Positions 41,531 through 50,569 of a stretch of 64,000 nt of DNA are shown in pieces. Origin of the DNA: CADEEN01 sp963738425 (GTDB lineage Bacteria > Pseudomonadota > Gammaproteobacteria > Burkholderiales > Burkholderiaceae_C). The notes beneath the pieces were generated by a model. It saw nothing but the letters and a program-made list of their open reading frames with translations. It searched no databases and was not told the origin of the DNA. The translations under genes and the position numbers were made by a program. The stretch's first letter is position 1. Each line of letters starts with the position of its first letter. The stretch is from contig CAVTWT010000036.1 in NCBI GenBank assembly GCA_963738425.1, forward strand, positions 103,936 to 167,935. Reading direction: 5' to 3'.

Positions 41531-42142
41531 ATGAAGCACAAGATTCTGGAGGCCATGCGCCTGGCCGAGCAGGACCGGCGGCTGGACGGCCGCGTGGAGA
41601 TCGACGACGCCTACCTCGGCGGCGAGTTCAGCGGCGGCAGCACCGGCCGCGGCGCCGACAACAAGGTGCCCTTCGTGGCGGCCGTGCAAACCACCGCTGC
41701 CGGCCATCCGGTGTACACCTGCCTGCAGCCGCAGCCGCCCACCAGCCAGGCCATGGTCGAATTCGCCGACGCTCACCTGGGTGCTTCCACCGTGGTTGTC
41801 TCCGATGGGCTGCGCTGCTTCATGGCTGTCACGCAGCGCGGCATCCGGCACGAGCGCACCTTGGTGCGTCCCAACGTGCATGGCAGGGCCGCTTGCGTCA
41901 AGCTGGCGCAGTTCAGGGCCGTCAACACCCTGCTGGGTAACCTGAAGAACGCCATCAACGGCACCTACCACGCCTTCAACTTCGCCAAGTACGCTCACCG
42001 CTACCTCGCCGAGTTCCAGTTCCGCTTCAACCGCCGCTTCGACATGACAACTATCCTCAACAGCCTGCTCGCCAGCCTCCTTGCCGCACCGCCGTCGCCA
42101 GAGCTTTGGCTGCGGACTGCTGAGGTTGCTCGTAATAGGTGA
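41531..42142 (+). pseudogene. IS1595-family transposase remnant (ISXO2-like), N-terminus missing
   Basis: The C-terminal two-thirds (203 aa) of a DDE transposase of the IS1595/ISXO2 family. It has KHKILEAMRLAEQDRRLDGRVEIDDAYLGGEFSGG (first Asp pair), STVVVSDGLRCF (second Asp), NTLLGNLKNAINGTYHAFNFAKYAHRYLAEFQFRFNRRFD (final catalytic region). The zinc-ribbon N-terminus of about 90 residues is absent, and upstream is the pirin promoter region. No terminal inverted repeats were found. The frame ends five bases before the LysR start. A dead remnant. Confidence 0.85.
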
Positions 42143-42146
42143 ACGC

Positions 42147-43145
42147 ATGACGGATCGCCGCAACGCCCTGACCCCGGATGCCCTGGTGATGATGGACACC
42201 ATCGCCAAGGCCGGCAGCTTTGCCGCTGCGGCGCGCGAACTCGGCAAGGTGCCGTCGGCGCTGACCTACAGCGTGCGCCAATTGGAAGACGCGCTCGACG
42301 TGCTGCTGTTCGACCGCAAGAGCGGCCAGGCCGTGCTCACCGCGGCCGGCGAAGAGCTGTTGCGCGAGGGCCGGCGCCTGTTGGCCGAGATGGACGCGGT
42401 CGCCAACCGCGTGCGCCGTGTGTCTTGCGGTTGGGAAACACAACTCACGGTGGCGGCAGACGGTGTCATCTCACGCCTGACGCTGTTCGAGCTGTGTGAA
42501 GCCTTCTTCGCACTGCGCCCCGTCGAAGGCAGCGACGACGGTCCGGGCACGCGCCTGCGTTTGCGCAGCGAAGTGCTCGGCGGCACCTGGGAAGCGCTGC
42601 TCGCCGGCGAGGCCGATCTGGCCATCGGCGTCGGCAGCGGCGCGGTCACGCCGCCGGCCGGCATCGAGCTGAAGCCCTTGGGCGAGATCGACTTTGTCTT
42701 CGCCGTGGCACCGCACCACCCGCTGGCCGCGCACGAGGGGCCCATCGGCGACCACGAACTGCTGCGCCACCGCGCGGTGGCGGTCGCCGACAGCGCGCGC
42801 CGCCACGAGCCGCTGACCTTTCATCTGCTGCCTGGACAGGACGTGTTCACCGTGGCCACGGTGCAGGCCAAACTCGAAGCGCACCTGCGCTGCCTGGGCT
42901 GCGGCTTCCTCGCCGAGCCGATCGCGCGCGAGCACATCCGCGCCGGCCGACTGGTGGTGAAGGAAGTGCAGCGCGACAACCCGCGCGCGCGCATGAGCTA
43001 CGCCTGGCGCGCCGGTGCTGCGCCCGATCCGAAGAAGCCGCCGCAAGGTCTGGCGCTCGGCTGGTGGTTGCAGCAACTGGAGAGCGAGACCACGCGGCGT
43101 GCGCTGCTGGAGCGGCATGCGGGGTTGCCGACAGCGGTGGATTGA
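42147..43145 (+). CDS. LysR family transcriptional regulator, 332 aa
   Basis: A LysR-type regulator. The HTH is at about 8-65 (ALVMMDTIAKAGSFAAAARELGKVPSALTYSVRQLEDALDVLLFDRKSGQAVLTAAGEELL). The substrate-binding region is at about 95-300 with ADLAIGVGSGAV, FVFAVAPHHPLAAHEGPIGDHEL and LRCLGCGFLAEPIAREHIRAGRLV. It starts with ATG at 42147, five bases after the IS1595 remnant frame. Close relatives are usually divergent from pirin/flavodoxin/DoxX clusters, so it is the likely quinone- or electrophile-responsive activator of 41450-39142. The IS remnant separates it from the operator side. Confidence 0.9.
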   Translation: MTDRRNALTPDALVMMDTIAKAGSFAAAARELGKVPSALTYSVRQLEDALDVLLFDRKSGQAVLTAAGEELLREGRRLLAEMDAVANRVRRVSCGWETQLTVAADGVISRLTLFELCEAFFALRPVEGSDDGPGTRLRLRSEVLGGTWEALLAGEADLAIGVGSGAVTPPAGIELKPLGEIDFVFAVAPHHPLAAHEGPIGDHELLRHRAVAVADSARRHEPLTFHLLPGQDVFTVATVQAKLEAHLRCLGCGFLAEPIAREHIRAGRLVVKEVQRDNPRARMSYAWRAGAAPDPKKPPQGLALGWWLQQLESETTRRALLERHAGLPTAVD

Positions 43146-43170
43146 CTTGGCAATCCGTTCGCACCCACAC

Positions 43171-43239
43171 CCGTTCGGGCTGAGCCTGTCGAAGCCCTTG
43201 CGTCGCGCCGCAGGCCTTCGACAGGCTCAGCGCGAACGG
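43171..43239. repeat. Dispersed inverted repeat (gttcgggctgagcctgtcgaag type)
   Basis: ccgttcgggctgagcctgtcgaag (43171-43194) is mirrored by ccttcgacaggctcagcgcgaacgg (43215-43239). This wording is a very common intergenic hairpin in GC-rich bacteria. It lies between the LysR stop and gluQRS and may terminate both directions. Confidence 0.8.
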
Positions 43240-43243
43240 AGCA

Positions 43244-44131
43244 ATGCGCGTGAGTGAGTACGTCGGCCGCTTTGCGCCGAGCCCGAGTGGCCCGCTGCAC
43301 GCCGGCTCCTTGGTGGCGGCGCTCGCAAGCTGGCTCGACGCACGTGCGCATGGCGGCACGTGGCTGGTGCGCATCGAAGACGTCGATGGCCCACGCACCG
43401 CACCCGGTGCGGAGAGCGAAATCCTGCGCCAGTTGCATGCACTCGGACTTGTGCCGGATGCGCCCCCATTGCGCCAGAGCGAACGTAGCGCACGCTACGA
43501 GCGCGCGTTGCTGCAACTGCGCGAGGCGGGCCTCGCCTACCCCTGCGGCTGCACACGGCGCGATATCGAAAGCGAACTGGCTGCGCTCGGCCAGCCGGCG
43601 CAGCGCGGCGCTGAACTGGTCTATCCCGGCACCTGCCGCAACGGCTTGAACGGCAAACCCGCACGCGCGTGGCGGCTGCGTTGTGGCGAAACCACGCGCA
43701 TCACCTGGCACGACCGCCGCCTCGGCGAACAACAGCAGGACGTGACGCACGCCGTCGGCGACTTCGTGCTGCAACGCGCCGACGGACCGTGGGCGTATCA
43801 GCTGGCGGTGGTGGTCGACGACGCCGAGCAAGGCATCACCGACATCGTGCGCGGCGAAGACCTGGCCGACAACACTGCGCGCCAGATCCACCTGCAACGC
43901 CTGCTCGGCCTGCCGACACCACGCTACCTGCACACGCCGCTGGTGCGCGATGCGCGCGGCGAGAAACTGAGCAAGAGCAATGGTGCGGCGCCACTGGATG
44001 TGAGCGATCCGCTCGCCGTGCTGCGCGACGCCGCCGAAGCCCTCGGTCTGCCACTCTCCCGCGCCGTGACGCTGGACGAGTGGCTGCAGCACGCGGTGCA
44101 GGCGTGGCACCTGCGCTGGCCGCTCGCGTGA
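43244..44131 (+). CDS. gluQRS: Glutamyl-Q tRNA(Asp) synthetase
   Basis: A glutamyl-tRNA synthetase paralogue lacking the anticodon domain. It attaches glutamate to queuosine in tRNA(Asp). It is 295 aa, the usual length. The HIGH-type motif is RFAPSPSGPLHAGSLVAALASWLDAR. The zinc-type cluster is YPCGCTRRDIE...YPGTCRNG. GEDLADNTARQIHLQRLLGLPTPRYLHTPLV is present. The KMSKS equivalent is GEKLSKSNGAAPLD. It starts with ATG at 43244 (GTG at 43250 is an alternative). It is convergent with the SRPBCC gene, with 4 bases between the stops. Confidence 0.95.
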   Translation: MRVSEYVGRFAPSPSGPLHAGSLVAALASWLDARAHGGTWLVRIEDVDGPRTAPGAESEILRQLHALGLVPDAPPLRQSERSARYERALLQLREAGLAYPCGCTRRDIESELAALGQPAQRGAELVYPGTCRNGLNGKPARAWRLRCGETTRITWHDRRLGEQQQDVTHAVGDFVLQRADGPWAYQLAVVVDDAEQGITDIVRGEDLADNTARQIHLQRLLGLPTPRYLHTPLVRDARGEKLSKSNGAAPLDVSDPLAVLRDAAEALGLPLSRAVTLDEWLQHAVQAWHLRWPLA

Positions 44132-44135
44132 AGGC

Positions 44136-44623
44136 TCAGCGCAGTTGCTGCGCCAGCGCTTCGAGTTGGTCGATGCAGGTGCCCCAGCCGTCGAAGAAAC
44201 CCATCTGCTCGTGCTGGTCGCGCGTCGCCTTGTCCGGGTGCATCACGCTGGCGATATAGCGCGTGCCACCGCCTCGTCGGCCATCGAGATGTGCGCGGTG
44301 AACGGCATCCACGGCGTGGCCGGCCGCCAGTCGGCGAGCAGCATCGACGTGAAGACGAGGCGTTGCTGCGGCACGACCTCGACGAAGCAGCCCGGGTTGT
44401 CGCTGGTGCCGCCGTCGGGGCCTTGCATGAAAGTGTGAAAGGCGCCGCCCGGGCGCAGATCGAAGGCGCGGACCTCGGTCGTCCACGGCTTCGGGCACCA
44501 CCACTCTTTCAACAGCGCGGGATCGGTCCAGGCCCGCCACAGCGTCGCCCGCGGCGCGCGCACGAGGCGCGAGATGATCAGATCGTGAGCGTCAGCGTTG
44601 ACGTCGTTGTTTGGGTTGGGCAC
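44136..44623 (-). pseudogene. SRPBCC/AHSA1-domain protein, one frameshift
   Basis: A START-like (AHSA1/CalC) small-ligand protein of about 162 aa. The N-terminal part has DLIISRLVRAPRATLWRAWTDPALLKEWWCPKPWTTEVRAFDLRPGGAFHTFMQGPDG...NPGCFVEVVPQQRLVFTS to HISMADE. Then one G is missing near 44269-44274. Restoring it gives GGGTRYIASVMHPDKATRDQHEQMGFFDGWGTCIDQLEALAQQLR to 44136, a standard C-terminus. It starts with ATG at 44623, overlapping the ArsR gene by 32 bases, a pairing often seen. Confidence 0.88.
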
Positions 44624-44963
44624 GGGACGACTCCTGTTGGTGAAGTGTTTCGACGAAGGTGGCCATGCGATCGCTGCGCGCTTGCCACAGCGCTCGCTGC
44701 TCGGCGATCCAGCGCTCGGCCTGCGACAACGCCAACGGTCGCAGCTCGCAAGTGCGCGTGCGCCCGGTCTTGGTCGAGCGGATCAGGCCGCTGCGCTCGA
44801 GCACGGCCAGGTGCTTCATGAACGACGGCAGCGCCATCGCGAACGGCGCCGCCAGCACCGACACCGACTCCGGTCCGCGGCCGAGCAGGTGGACGATGGA
44901 GCGCCGCGTCGGATCGGCCAACGCGTAGAACACGTCGGTAAGGACTGCACTTTGGTTAGCCAT
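44592..44963 (-). CDS. ArsR-type winged-helix repressor, 123 aa
   Basis: A small HTH_20/ArsR-family regulator. It has DVFYALADPTRRSIVHLLGRGPESVSVLAAPFAMALPSFMKHLAVLERSGLIRSTKTGRTRTCEL. This is the classic winged helix, without the CxC metal site of arsenic sensors. The C-terminal part has LALSQAERWIAEQRALWQARSDRMATFVE, typical of ArsR proteins paired with SRPBCC genes. The SRPBCC gene overlaps its end. It probably represses its own operon. Confidence 0.9.
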   Translation of the reverse strand: MANQSAVLTDVFYALADPTRRSIVHLLGRGPESVSVLAAPFAMALPSFMKHLAVLERSGLIRSTKTGRTRTCELRPLALSQAERWIAEQRALWQARSDRMATFVETLHQQESSRAQPKQRRQR

Positions 44964-45006
44964 TCGGCTTAGTATAGAGGTCAGGCCGAGCTTGGCAAGC
45001 TCCCGC

Positions 45007-46702
45007 TCACGCCGCGCCGATCAGCGCCATCAACGCCGGCAGCGTGTCGGCCTCGTGCAGCGGCTTGTCGTCGCGGATGCGCAGCATGCGCGGGAAGCGC
45101 ACCGCGATGCCGCTCTTGTGGCGCGGGCTCTGCTGGATGCCTTCGAAGCCGAGTTCGAAGACGAGGGTTGGCTTGACGCTGCGCACCGGGCCGAACTTCT
45201 CGAGCGTCGTCGCGCGGATGGCGCGGTCGACGCGTTTGAATTCCTCGTCGGTGAGACCCGAGTAGGCCTTGGCGAACGGCACCAGTTGCAGCGCACCGTC
45301 GATCGCGGGTTCGCGTCGCGCGATGGCGTCGATCACGGCCTGCGCTTCTTCAACGCTTGCCGGTGCACGGCTCCAGACCGCGAAGGTGTAGTCGGTGTAG
45401 ACGCTGGCGCGGCGGCCGTGACCGGCCTGCGCGTAGATCAAGACTGCGTCGGCGGTCATCGGCTCGATCTTCCACTTCCACCAGGTGCCGTCGGCCTTGG
45501 TGCGGCCGCTGCCGTACGCCGCGCTGCGGTGCTTGAGCATGAAGCCTTCGACGCCACGCTCGCGCGATTGCGCGCGCAGCGTGGCATACGCGGGCCAATC
45601 GTCGGCATGCACGAGCGGCGACAAAGCGACGCCGCTGTCTTTCAATCGCGACTTCGAGCCGCGCGCGGCGTTCGTGCTGCGGCAAGCGCGCGAACGTCCG
45701 TCGCGGCATCTTCGAGCAGGTCGTAGGCGACGAAGCGCACCGGCGCGTCGGCCAGCAGCTTCTTGCCGAGCACCTTGCGGTTCAGCCGCTTCTGCAGCAG
45801 CGCAAACGGCGCCGGTTGCGCAGCACCCTCGGGCCAGACGAGCAGCTCGCCGTCGAGCACGGTGCCATCGGGCAGCGCAGCCAACGGCGCCAGCGCATCG
45901 GGAAAGCCTTCGCTGATCAGCTCTTCGCCGCGCGACCACAGCCAGACGCGGCCGGCGCGTTTGACCGCTTGGGCACGGATGCCGTCGTACTTCCACTCGA
46001 CGAGCCAATCGCTGCACGGACCGAGCGATTCGGGTGTGTTTCGGGCGCTTCGAGCGCATGGGCGAGAAAGAACGGATAGGGCTGGCCGCTGTCGGTCGCC
46101 GTTTGCTGCGTCGCGGGCGCGAGCAGCGCGGCATAGCGCTCGGCCGTCGGCGCGCTGCGCGCATCGGTGTAGCCCATCATGCGTTGCGCCACGAGCTTGG
46201 CATCGAGCCCGGCACCTTGCGCCAGCGCGCGCTGCACCAGCAGCTTGCTGACGCCGACACGAAAGCCGCCGCCGATGAGCTTGGTCAGCAGGAAGCGCTG
46301 CGGCGTGTCGAGTGCGCTCCACCACTGGCGCAATGCGGCGGCTTGGGCTTCGGGCGGCTGTCCGCGCAGCGGTGCCAGGCGCTCCTGCACCCAGACCGCG
46401 AGGCCTGTTTCGTCGCTCGCATCGCCCGCGGGCAGCACGAGTGCAATGGTTTCCGCCAGATCGCCCACGGCCTGGTAGCAGGCATCGAACAACCAGTCGT
46501 CGATGCCGGCCACCTCGCACGCCGTGCGCCGCAGCACCGCCGTCGGCACGGTCTGGCGCGGCTTGCCGCCGGCGAGGAAGTACGCGGCCCAGGCGGCATC
46601 GGCGATGGGTGCGTCGGCGAAGTAGCGCTGCATGACCTCGACCTTGTGGCCCGTGGCGGTGCTCGCATCGAGCGCGGCGAACAAGGCAGCGAAGGATTTC
46701 AT
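45007..46702 (-). pseudogene. ATP-dependent DNA ligase (ligase-exonuclease repair pair), two frameshifts
   Basis: An ATP-dependent DNA ligase of about 565 aa. It is the kind found with an MBL exonuclease in bacterial repair clusters (cisplatin-damage-response type). The N-terminal domain starts MKSFAALFAALDASTATGHKVEVMQRYFADA and contains FLLTKLIGGGFRVGVSKLLVQRALAQ. A base is missing near 46030-46031. Then DWLVEWKYDGIRAQAVKRAG (KYDG, the adenylated Lys), DGTVLDGELLVW and VRFVAYDLLEDAATDVRAL follow. An extra C near 45683 shifts again. Then VEGFMLKHRSAAYGSGR, WWKWK and VRFPRMLRIRDDKP lead to the end. All ligase motifs exist across three frames. The start overlaps the exonuclease stop as ATGA. 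Confidence 0.9.
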
Positions 46703-47735
46703 GCCTGAACTTCGTGGGCGGCTTCGGCCGCGTCGTCGCCATACGCCGTTTGGAAACTCTGCGCGTTCAAGCCCTTCTCGCTGAGCCAACGCACCATCAC
46801 CGCTTCGTAGCCATGCGTGACGATCACGCGCTCGGCGCCCGTCCCCGCGATGGCGGACTGCAGACCCGGCCAGTCGGCGTGGTCGCTGAGCACGAAGCCG
46901 CGATCGACGCCCTGCCGCCGCCGTGCGCCGCGCAGTTGCATCCAGCCGCTGGCAAAGGCGTCGCTGGCGTCGCCGAGCCGCTTCGCCCACGCACTGCCCT
47001 GCACGGCCGGCGGCGCCAGCGCCAGCGCGCGCTTGAGGTCATCCCGCGGCACGTCGTCGATGCGCTGCGTCGCCGGCAGTGCGACGCCTGCCGCACGGTA
47101 CGCCGCATTCAGCGGCTCGACCGCACCATGCGCAACGATCGGCCCGATGCCCGCATCCAGGCCCGCCAACAAACGCTGCGCCTTGCCGAAGCTGTAGCCG
47201 AGCAGCAGGCTGGCCCGCCCGGCGTCGGCATTGGCCTGCCACCAGGCGTTGATCTCGGCCAGCACCTCCTGCTGCGCGCGCCAGCGGTAGATCGGCAGGC
47301 CGAACGTGGACTCGGTGATGAAGCAGTCGCAGCGCACCGGCTCGAACGGCGCGCAGGTGGCGTTGACGTCGCCTTCGACACCGCTGACGAAGTAGTCGCC
47401 CGACGCCACCCAGACACGACCCGCATGCTCGACACGCACCTGCGCCGAGCCGAGCACATGGCCAGCGGGGTGCAGGCTGACCGCACACCGTTGATCTCGA
47501 CGCCTTCGCCATACGCCAGCCCCTGCAACGTGATGCCCGCACCGAGCCGCGCGCGCAACACGCCTTCGCTGACCGCGGTGGCCAGGTACGCGCCATGCCC
47601 GACACGCGCATGGTCGGCATGGGCGTGCGTGAGCACCGCACGCGCCACAGGCCGCCACGGGTCGATGTGAAAATCGCCCGCGGGGCAGTACAGGCCCTCG
47701 GGGCGCAACACGATCAGGTCTTCACCGGCGGACAT
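46699..47735 (-). pseudogene. Ligase-associated DNA exonuclease (MBL fold), one frameshift
   Basis: A metallo-beta-lactamase-fold nuclease of the SNM1/CPSF-like group that accompanies the ATP ligase, about 345 aa. It starts MSAGEDLIVLRPEGLYCPAGDFHIDPWRPVARAVLTHAHADHAR (HxHxDH metal motif) and runs to EGVEINGVR. A base is missing at 47481-47482. Then VSLHPAGHVLGSAQVRVEHAGRVWVASGDYFVSG (metal His/Asp), CDCFITESTFGLPIYRW, LLLGYSFGKAQRLLAGL, and FVLSDHADWPGL...VIVTHG to 46699 follow. All catalytic parts are present. Divergent from FKBP. Confidence 0.9.
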
Positions 47736-47794
47736 CGGCCCCAGTGTGTCGCATCATTGCGGCTTCGTTTTTTCAAACCACAAGGAAACCAAGG

Positions 47795-48157
47795 ATGTCC
47801 AGCACCACCACCGCCAGCGGCCTGCAGTACGAAGACGTGACCGTCGGCAACGGCGCTGCCGCGAAAGCCGGCAAGGAAGTCACCGTGCATTACACGGGCT
47901 GGCTCTATGACCCGGCGGCCGCCAACAACCGCGGCAAGAAATTCGATTCGAGCAAGGACCGCAACGACCCCTTCAAGTTCGACCTCGGCGCCGGCATGGT
48001 GATCGGCGGCTGGGACGAAGGCGTGCAAGGCATGCAGGTGGGCGGCAAGCGCGTGCTGACGATCCCGCCGCAGCTCGGCTACGGCGCACGTGGCGCCGGC
48101 GGCGTGATCCCGCCGAATGCGACGCTGGTGTTCGAAGTGGATCTGTTGGCGGTCTGA
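47795..48157 (+). CDS. FKBP-type peptidyl-prolyl isomerase, 120 aa
   Basis: A cytoplasmic FKBP domain protein (cis-trans prolyl isomerase). It starts with ATG at 47795 after ccaagg. Family text is SGLQYEDVTVGNGAAAKAGKEVTVHYTGWLYD, KFDSSKDRNDPFKFDLGAGMVIGGWDEGVQGMQVGGKRVLTIPPQLGYG and GVIPPNATLVFEVDLL. The residues that line the active pocket (Tyr, Asp, Phe, Val-Ile, Trp, Tyr) are conserved. The length is the compact one-domain form. A membrane protein gene follows after 22 bases. Confidence 0.95.
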   Translation: MSSTTTASGLQYEDVTVGNGAAAKAGKEVTVHYTGWLYDPAAANNRGKKFDSSKDRNDPFKFDLGAGMVIGGWDEGVQGMQVGGKRVLTIPPQLGYGARGAGGVIPPNATLVFEVDLLAV

Positions 48158-48179
48158 TCGAACAGGCAAACAGAACACG

Positions 48180-48629
48180 ATGACCAACCCCTACGCGCCG
48201 CCCGGCGCCCCCGTCACCGACATGAACCGGCCGCCGGCCGGCTGGGGCAAAGTGCTGGCGATGATCGCCGCCGGGTGGCTGCTGGCCAACTTTCTGGCGT
48301 GGCTGATCGCGCCGCTGTTGGCGAGCGCCGCCGTGCAGGCCCTGGGCGAAGAGCCGGACAAGCCGGTGACGATGTTCCTGGCGATCGATCTCTTGCTTTC
48401 GATCGCCGCGATCTACGCCGGCTGCCGTGTGGCGGCGTGGGGTTCGCGCGGACGCATCGTCATCGCCGCGTTGGGTGTGGCCGTGTTGAGCACCCTGTTC
48501 TACCTCTACCAGATCGGCGGCTTCGCGGGCCTGATCAGCGCTGAGTTTCCACTCTGGTACCAACTCTTTCCGGTCAACCTGGTGGCGCTGTTGCTGGCGC
48601 TCTGGTCGTCAGGTGTGTCGAAGACCTAA
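48180..48629 (+). CDS. Four-helix membrane protein, unknown function, 149 aa
   Basis: Starts with ATG at 48180 (MTNPYAPPGAPVTDMNRPPAGWGKVLAMIAAGWLLANFLAWLIAPLL). There are four hydrophobic segments at about 25-50, 67-85, 92-112 and 125-145. The proline-rich N-terminus is like that of many small DUF membrane proteins. No family recognised. It stops two bases before the GFA gene, so FKBP, this gene and GFA may be one transcript. Confidence 0.75.
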   Translation: MTNPYAPPGAPVTDMNRPPAGWGKVLAMIAAGWLLANFLAWLIAPLLASAAVQALGEEPDKPVTMFLAIDLLLSIAAIYAGCRVAAWGSRGRIVIAALGVAVLSTLFYLYQIGGFAGLISAEFPLWYQLFPVNLVALLLALWSSGVSKT

Positions 48630-48631
48630 CG

Positions 48632-49144
48632 ATGCCGACGCAAACCTTCCCGGCCGAAGGCGGGTGCGACTGCCGCGCCGTGCGCTATCGCCTGCAAACC
48701 AGACCGCTGTTCGTCCACTGCTGCCATTGCCGCTGGTGCCAGCGCGAAAGCGGCGCCGCGTTTGCGCTCAACGCGATGATCGAAGCCGATCGGGTGATCA
48801 ACCTCGGCGCCGATCCCGAGGTGGTGGACACGCCTTCGGGCAGCGGCTTCGGCCAGAAGATCGCACGCTGCCCGGCCTGCCGCGTCGCGGTGTGGAGCCA
48901 CTACGCCGGCTCCGGCCCGGTGGTGAAATTCGTGCGAGTCGGCACGCTCGACAACCCGGACCTGCTGCCACCCGACGTGCACATCTTCACCGCGTCGAAG
49001 CAGCCGTGGGTGGTGCTGCCGGCAGACACGCCGGCGTTCGCGGAGTACTACGAACGCGAGCAGTTGTGGCCAGCGCAAAGTCTGGCGCGCAGGCAGGCGA
49101 TCCTGCCGTTGATCGAGGCCTATCAGGCCTCACGTACGAAGTAG
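48632..49144 (+). CDS. GFA-family (glutathione-dependent formaldehyde-activating-like) protein, 170 aa
   Basis: A zinc-binding GFA/CENP-V fold protein. Zinc ligands are in GGCDCRAVRYRL, VHCCHCRWCQRESGAAFALNAMIE (CCHCRWC) and ARCPACRVAVWSHY. The C-terminal part is PPDVHIFTASKQPWVVLPADTPAFAEYY, as in relatives. Many of these proteins are annotated as aldehyde-activating enzymes, but the activity is proven for few. Starts two bases after the previous stop. Confidence 0.9.
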   Translation: MPTQTFPAEGGCDCRAVRYRLQTRPLFVHCCHCRWCQRESGAAFALNAMIEADRVINLGADPEVVDTPSGSGFGQKIARCPACRVAVWSHYAGSGPVVKFVRVGTLDNPDLLPPDVHIFTASKQPWVVLPADTPAFAEYYEREQLWPAQSLARRQAILPLIEAYQASRTK

Positions 49145-49182
49145 CGATGTCGCCCTCTCAACCTCTCTTGGAGAAACCGTTC

Positions 49183-49596
49183 ATGCACAAAAAACTCCTT
49201 GCAGCAACCCTCGGTGCCGTGATGGCGCTCGGCTCGGCCACGGTGCTTGCCGCCAGCCACGCCGCGGGCGAAAAGAACAGCACCTGGGAAGACGTCAAGT
49301 CCTGGACCCACGAGAAGAAAAACGACGCCGTGGCGGCCGGCAAGAAGATGATCGCCGCGACCGACAAGAAGATGGAAGAACTGCAGGCCCAGGCGAAGAA
49401 AGCTGGCACCGAAACCAGCGAGGCCCACAAGCAGAACATGAAGGACCTTCAGGCCAAGAAGGCCGCGGCTGCCGCCCAACTCGAGAAGTTGGAGAAGGCC
49501 GGCGCGACCGCGTGGACCGGCACGCGGGATGCTTTTGCCGCCGCCTACAAGGACCTCACCGAGTCGAGCGACAAGGCCACGGGCGCGAAGAAGTAG
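49183..49596 (+). CDS. Periplasmic Lys/Ala-rich coiled protein, 137 aa
   Basis: Starts with ATG at 49183. A signal peptide MHKKLLAATLGAVMALGSATVLA ends at AASHA. The mature part is all helix, rich in Lys, Ala and Glu (DKKMEELQAQAKKAGTETSEAHKQNMKDLQAKKAAAAAQLEKLEKAGATAWTGTRDAFAAAYKDLTES). It resembles small periplasmic/stress apolipoprotein-like helical proteins. Function unknown. Convergent with the threonine dehydrogenase gene. Confidence 0.75.
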   Translation: MHKKLLAATLGAVMALGSATVLAASHAAGEKNSTWEDVKSWTHEKKNDAVAAGKKMIAATDKKMEELQAQAKKAGTETSEAHKQNMKDLQAKKAAAAAQLEKLEKAGATAWTGTRDAFAAAYKDLTESSDKATGAKK

Positions 49597-49621
49597 CGCG
49601 GCCGGACACGGCAGCGCAGGC

Positions 49622-50569
49622 TCAGGCCGTTGCTGAAAAGCTGACGCGCAGGTTGTTCAGCATCGCGTCAACCATGGCGTCCAGGTCGTAGCGCGGCCGC
49701 CAGCCCCAATCGTGCTGCGCGGCGCTGTCGTCGATCGAGCGCGGCCAGCTGGCGGCAATGGCCTGGCGAAAATCGGGCACGCAGTCCATCGTGAACGACG
49801 GCATGCGCTGCCGAATGGCCGCAGCGATCTGCAGCGGCGTGAAGCTGATGCCGGCCAGGTTGTACGAGGTGCGCTCGATCACCTGCTCGGCCGGCGCCTG
49901 CATCAGCGCCAAGGTCGCGCGGATGGCGTCGTCCATGTACATCATCGGCAGCGCCTGGTCTTCTTGCAGGAAGCAGGTGTAGCGGCCCTCTTTCAAGGCC
50001 GCGTGAAAGATCTCGACGGCGTAGTCGGTGGTGCCGCCGCCGGGTGGTGTCTTCCAGCTGATCAGGCCGGGATAGCGCAGGCTGCGCACATCGACGCCGT
50101 GATGCTTGTGGTACCAGGCACACCAGCCCTCGCCGGCGAGTTTGCTGATGCCGTAGACCGTGCTCGGGTCCATCACGGTCTTCTGCGGCGTCTGCTCTTG
50201 CGGTGTGCTCGGGCCGAAGGCAGCGATCGAGCTCGGCCAGAAGATGCGCTCCAGCTTGTGCGAGCGCGCCACTTCGAGCACGTTCAGCAAGCCCTTCATG
50301 TTCAGGTCCCAGGCCCACATCGGGTGCTTCTCGCCGCGCGCCGACAGCGCGGCGGCAAGGTGATAGACCTGCGTGATGCCGTGGCGCTCGACGATCTGCG
50401 TCAGGCCGCCGATGTCGGTGCAGTCGAGCGCTTCGTGGGCCAGGCCGGGCACCCTGCCCTCGGGAGCGAGGTCGCTGGTGACGACGGCATCGTCGCCGTG
50501 TCGTTCGGCCAGCGCGATGGCCAGCTCGGTGCCGATCTGGCCGTTCGCGCCGATGATGAGGATCTTCAC
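49622..50569 (-). CDS. SDR-type L-threonine 3-dehydrogenase, 315 aa
   Basis: An NAD-dependent short-chain (GalE-like) L-threonine 3-dehydrogenase, making 2-amino-3-oxobutyrate. The Rossmann loop is MKILIIGANGQIGTELA. VYHLAAALSARGEKHP, FWPSSIAAFGP and TVYGISKLAGEGWCAWYHKHHGVDVRSLRYPGLISWKTPPGGGTTDYAVEIFHAAL (catalytic YxxxK with the threonine-dehydrogenase wording) are present. It also has PMMYMDDAIRATLALM. The SDR form is distinct from the zinc TDH of E. coli. It overlaps kbl by ATGA, and kbl acts on its product, so the assignment is strong. Confidence 0.92.
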   Translation of the reverse strand: MKILIIGANGQIGTELAIALAERHGDDAVVTSDLAPEGRVPGLAHEALDCTDIGGLTQIVERHGITQVYHLAAALSARGEKHPMWAWDLNMKGLLNVLEVARSHKLERIFWPSSIAAFGPSTPQEQTPQKTVMDPSTVYGISKLAGEGWCAWYHKHHGVDVRSLRYPGLISWKTPPGGGTTDYAVEIFHAALKEGRYTCFLQEDQALPMMYMDDAIRATLALMQAPAEQVIERTSYNLAGISFTPLQIAAAIRQRMPSFTMDCVPDFRQAIAASWPRSIDDSAAQHDWGWRPRYDLDAMVDAMLNNLRVSFSATA

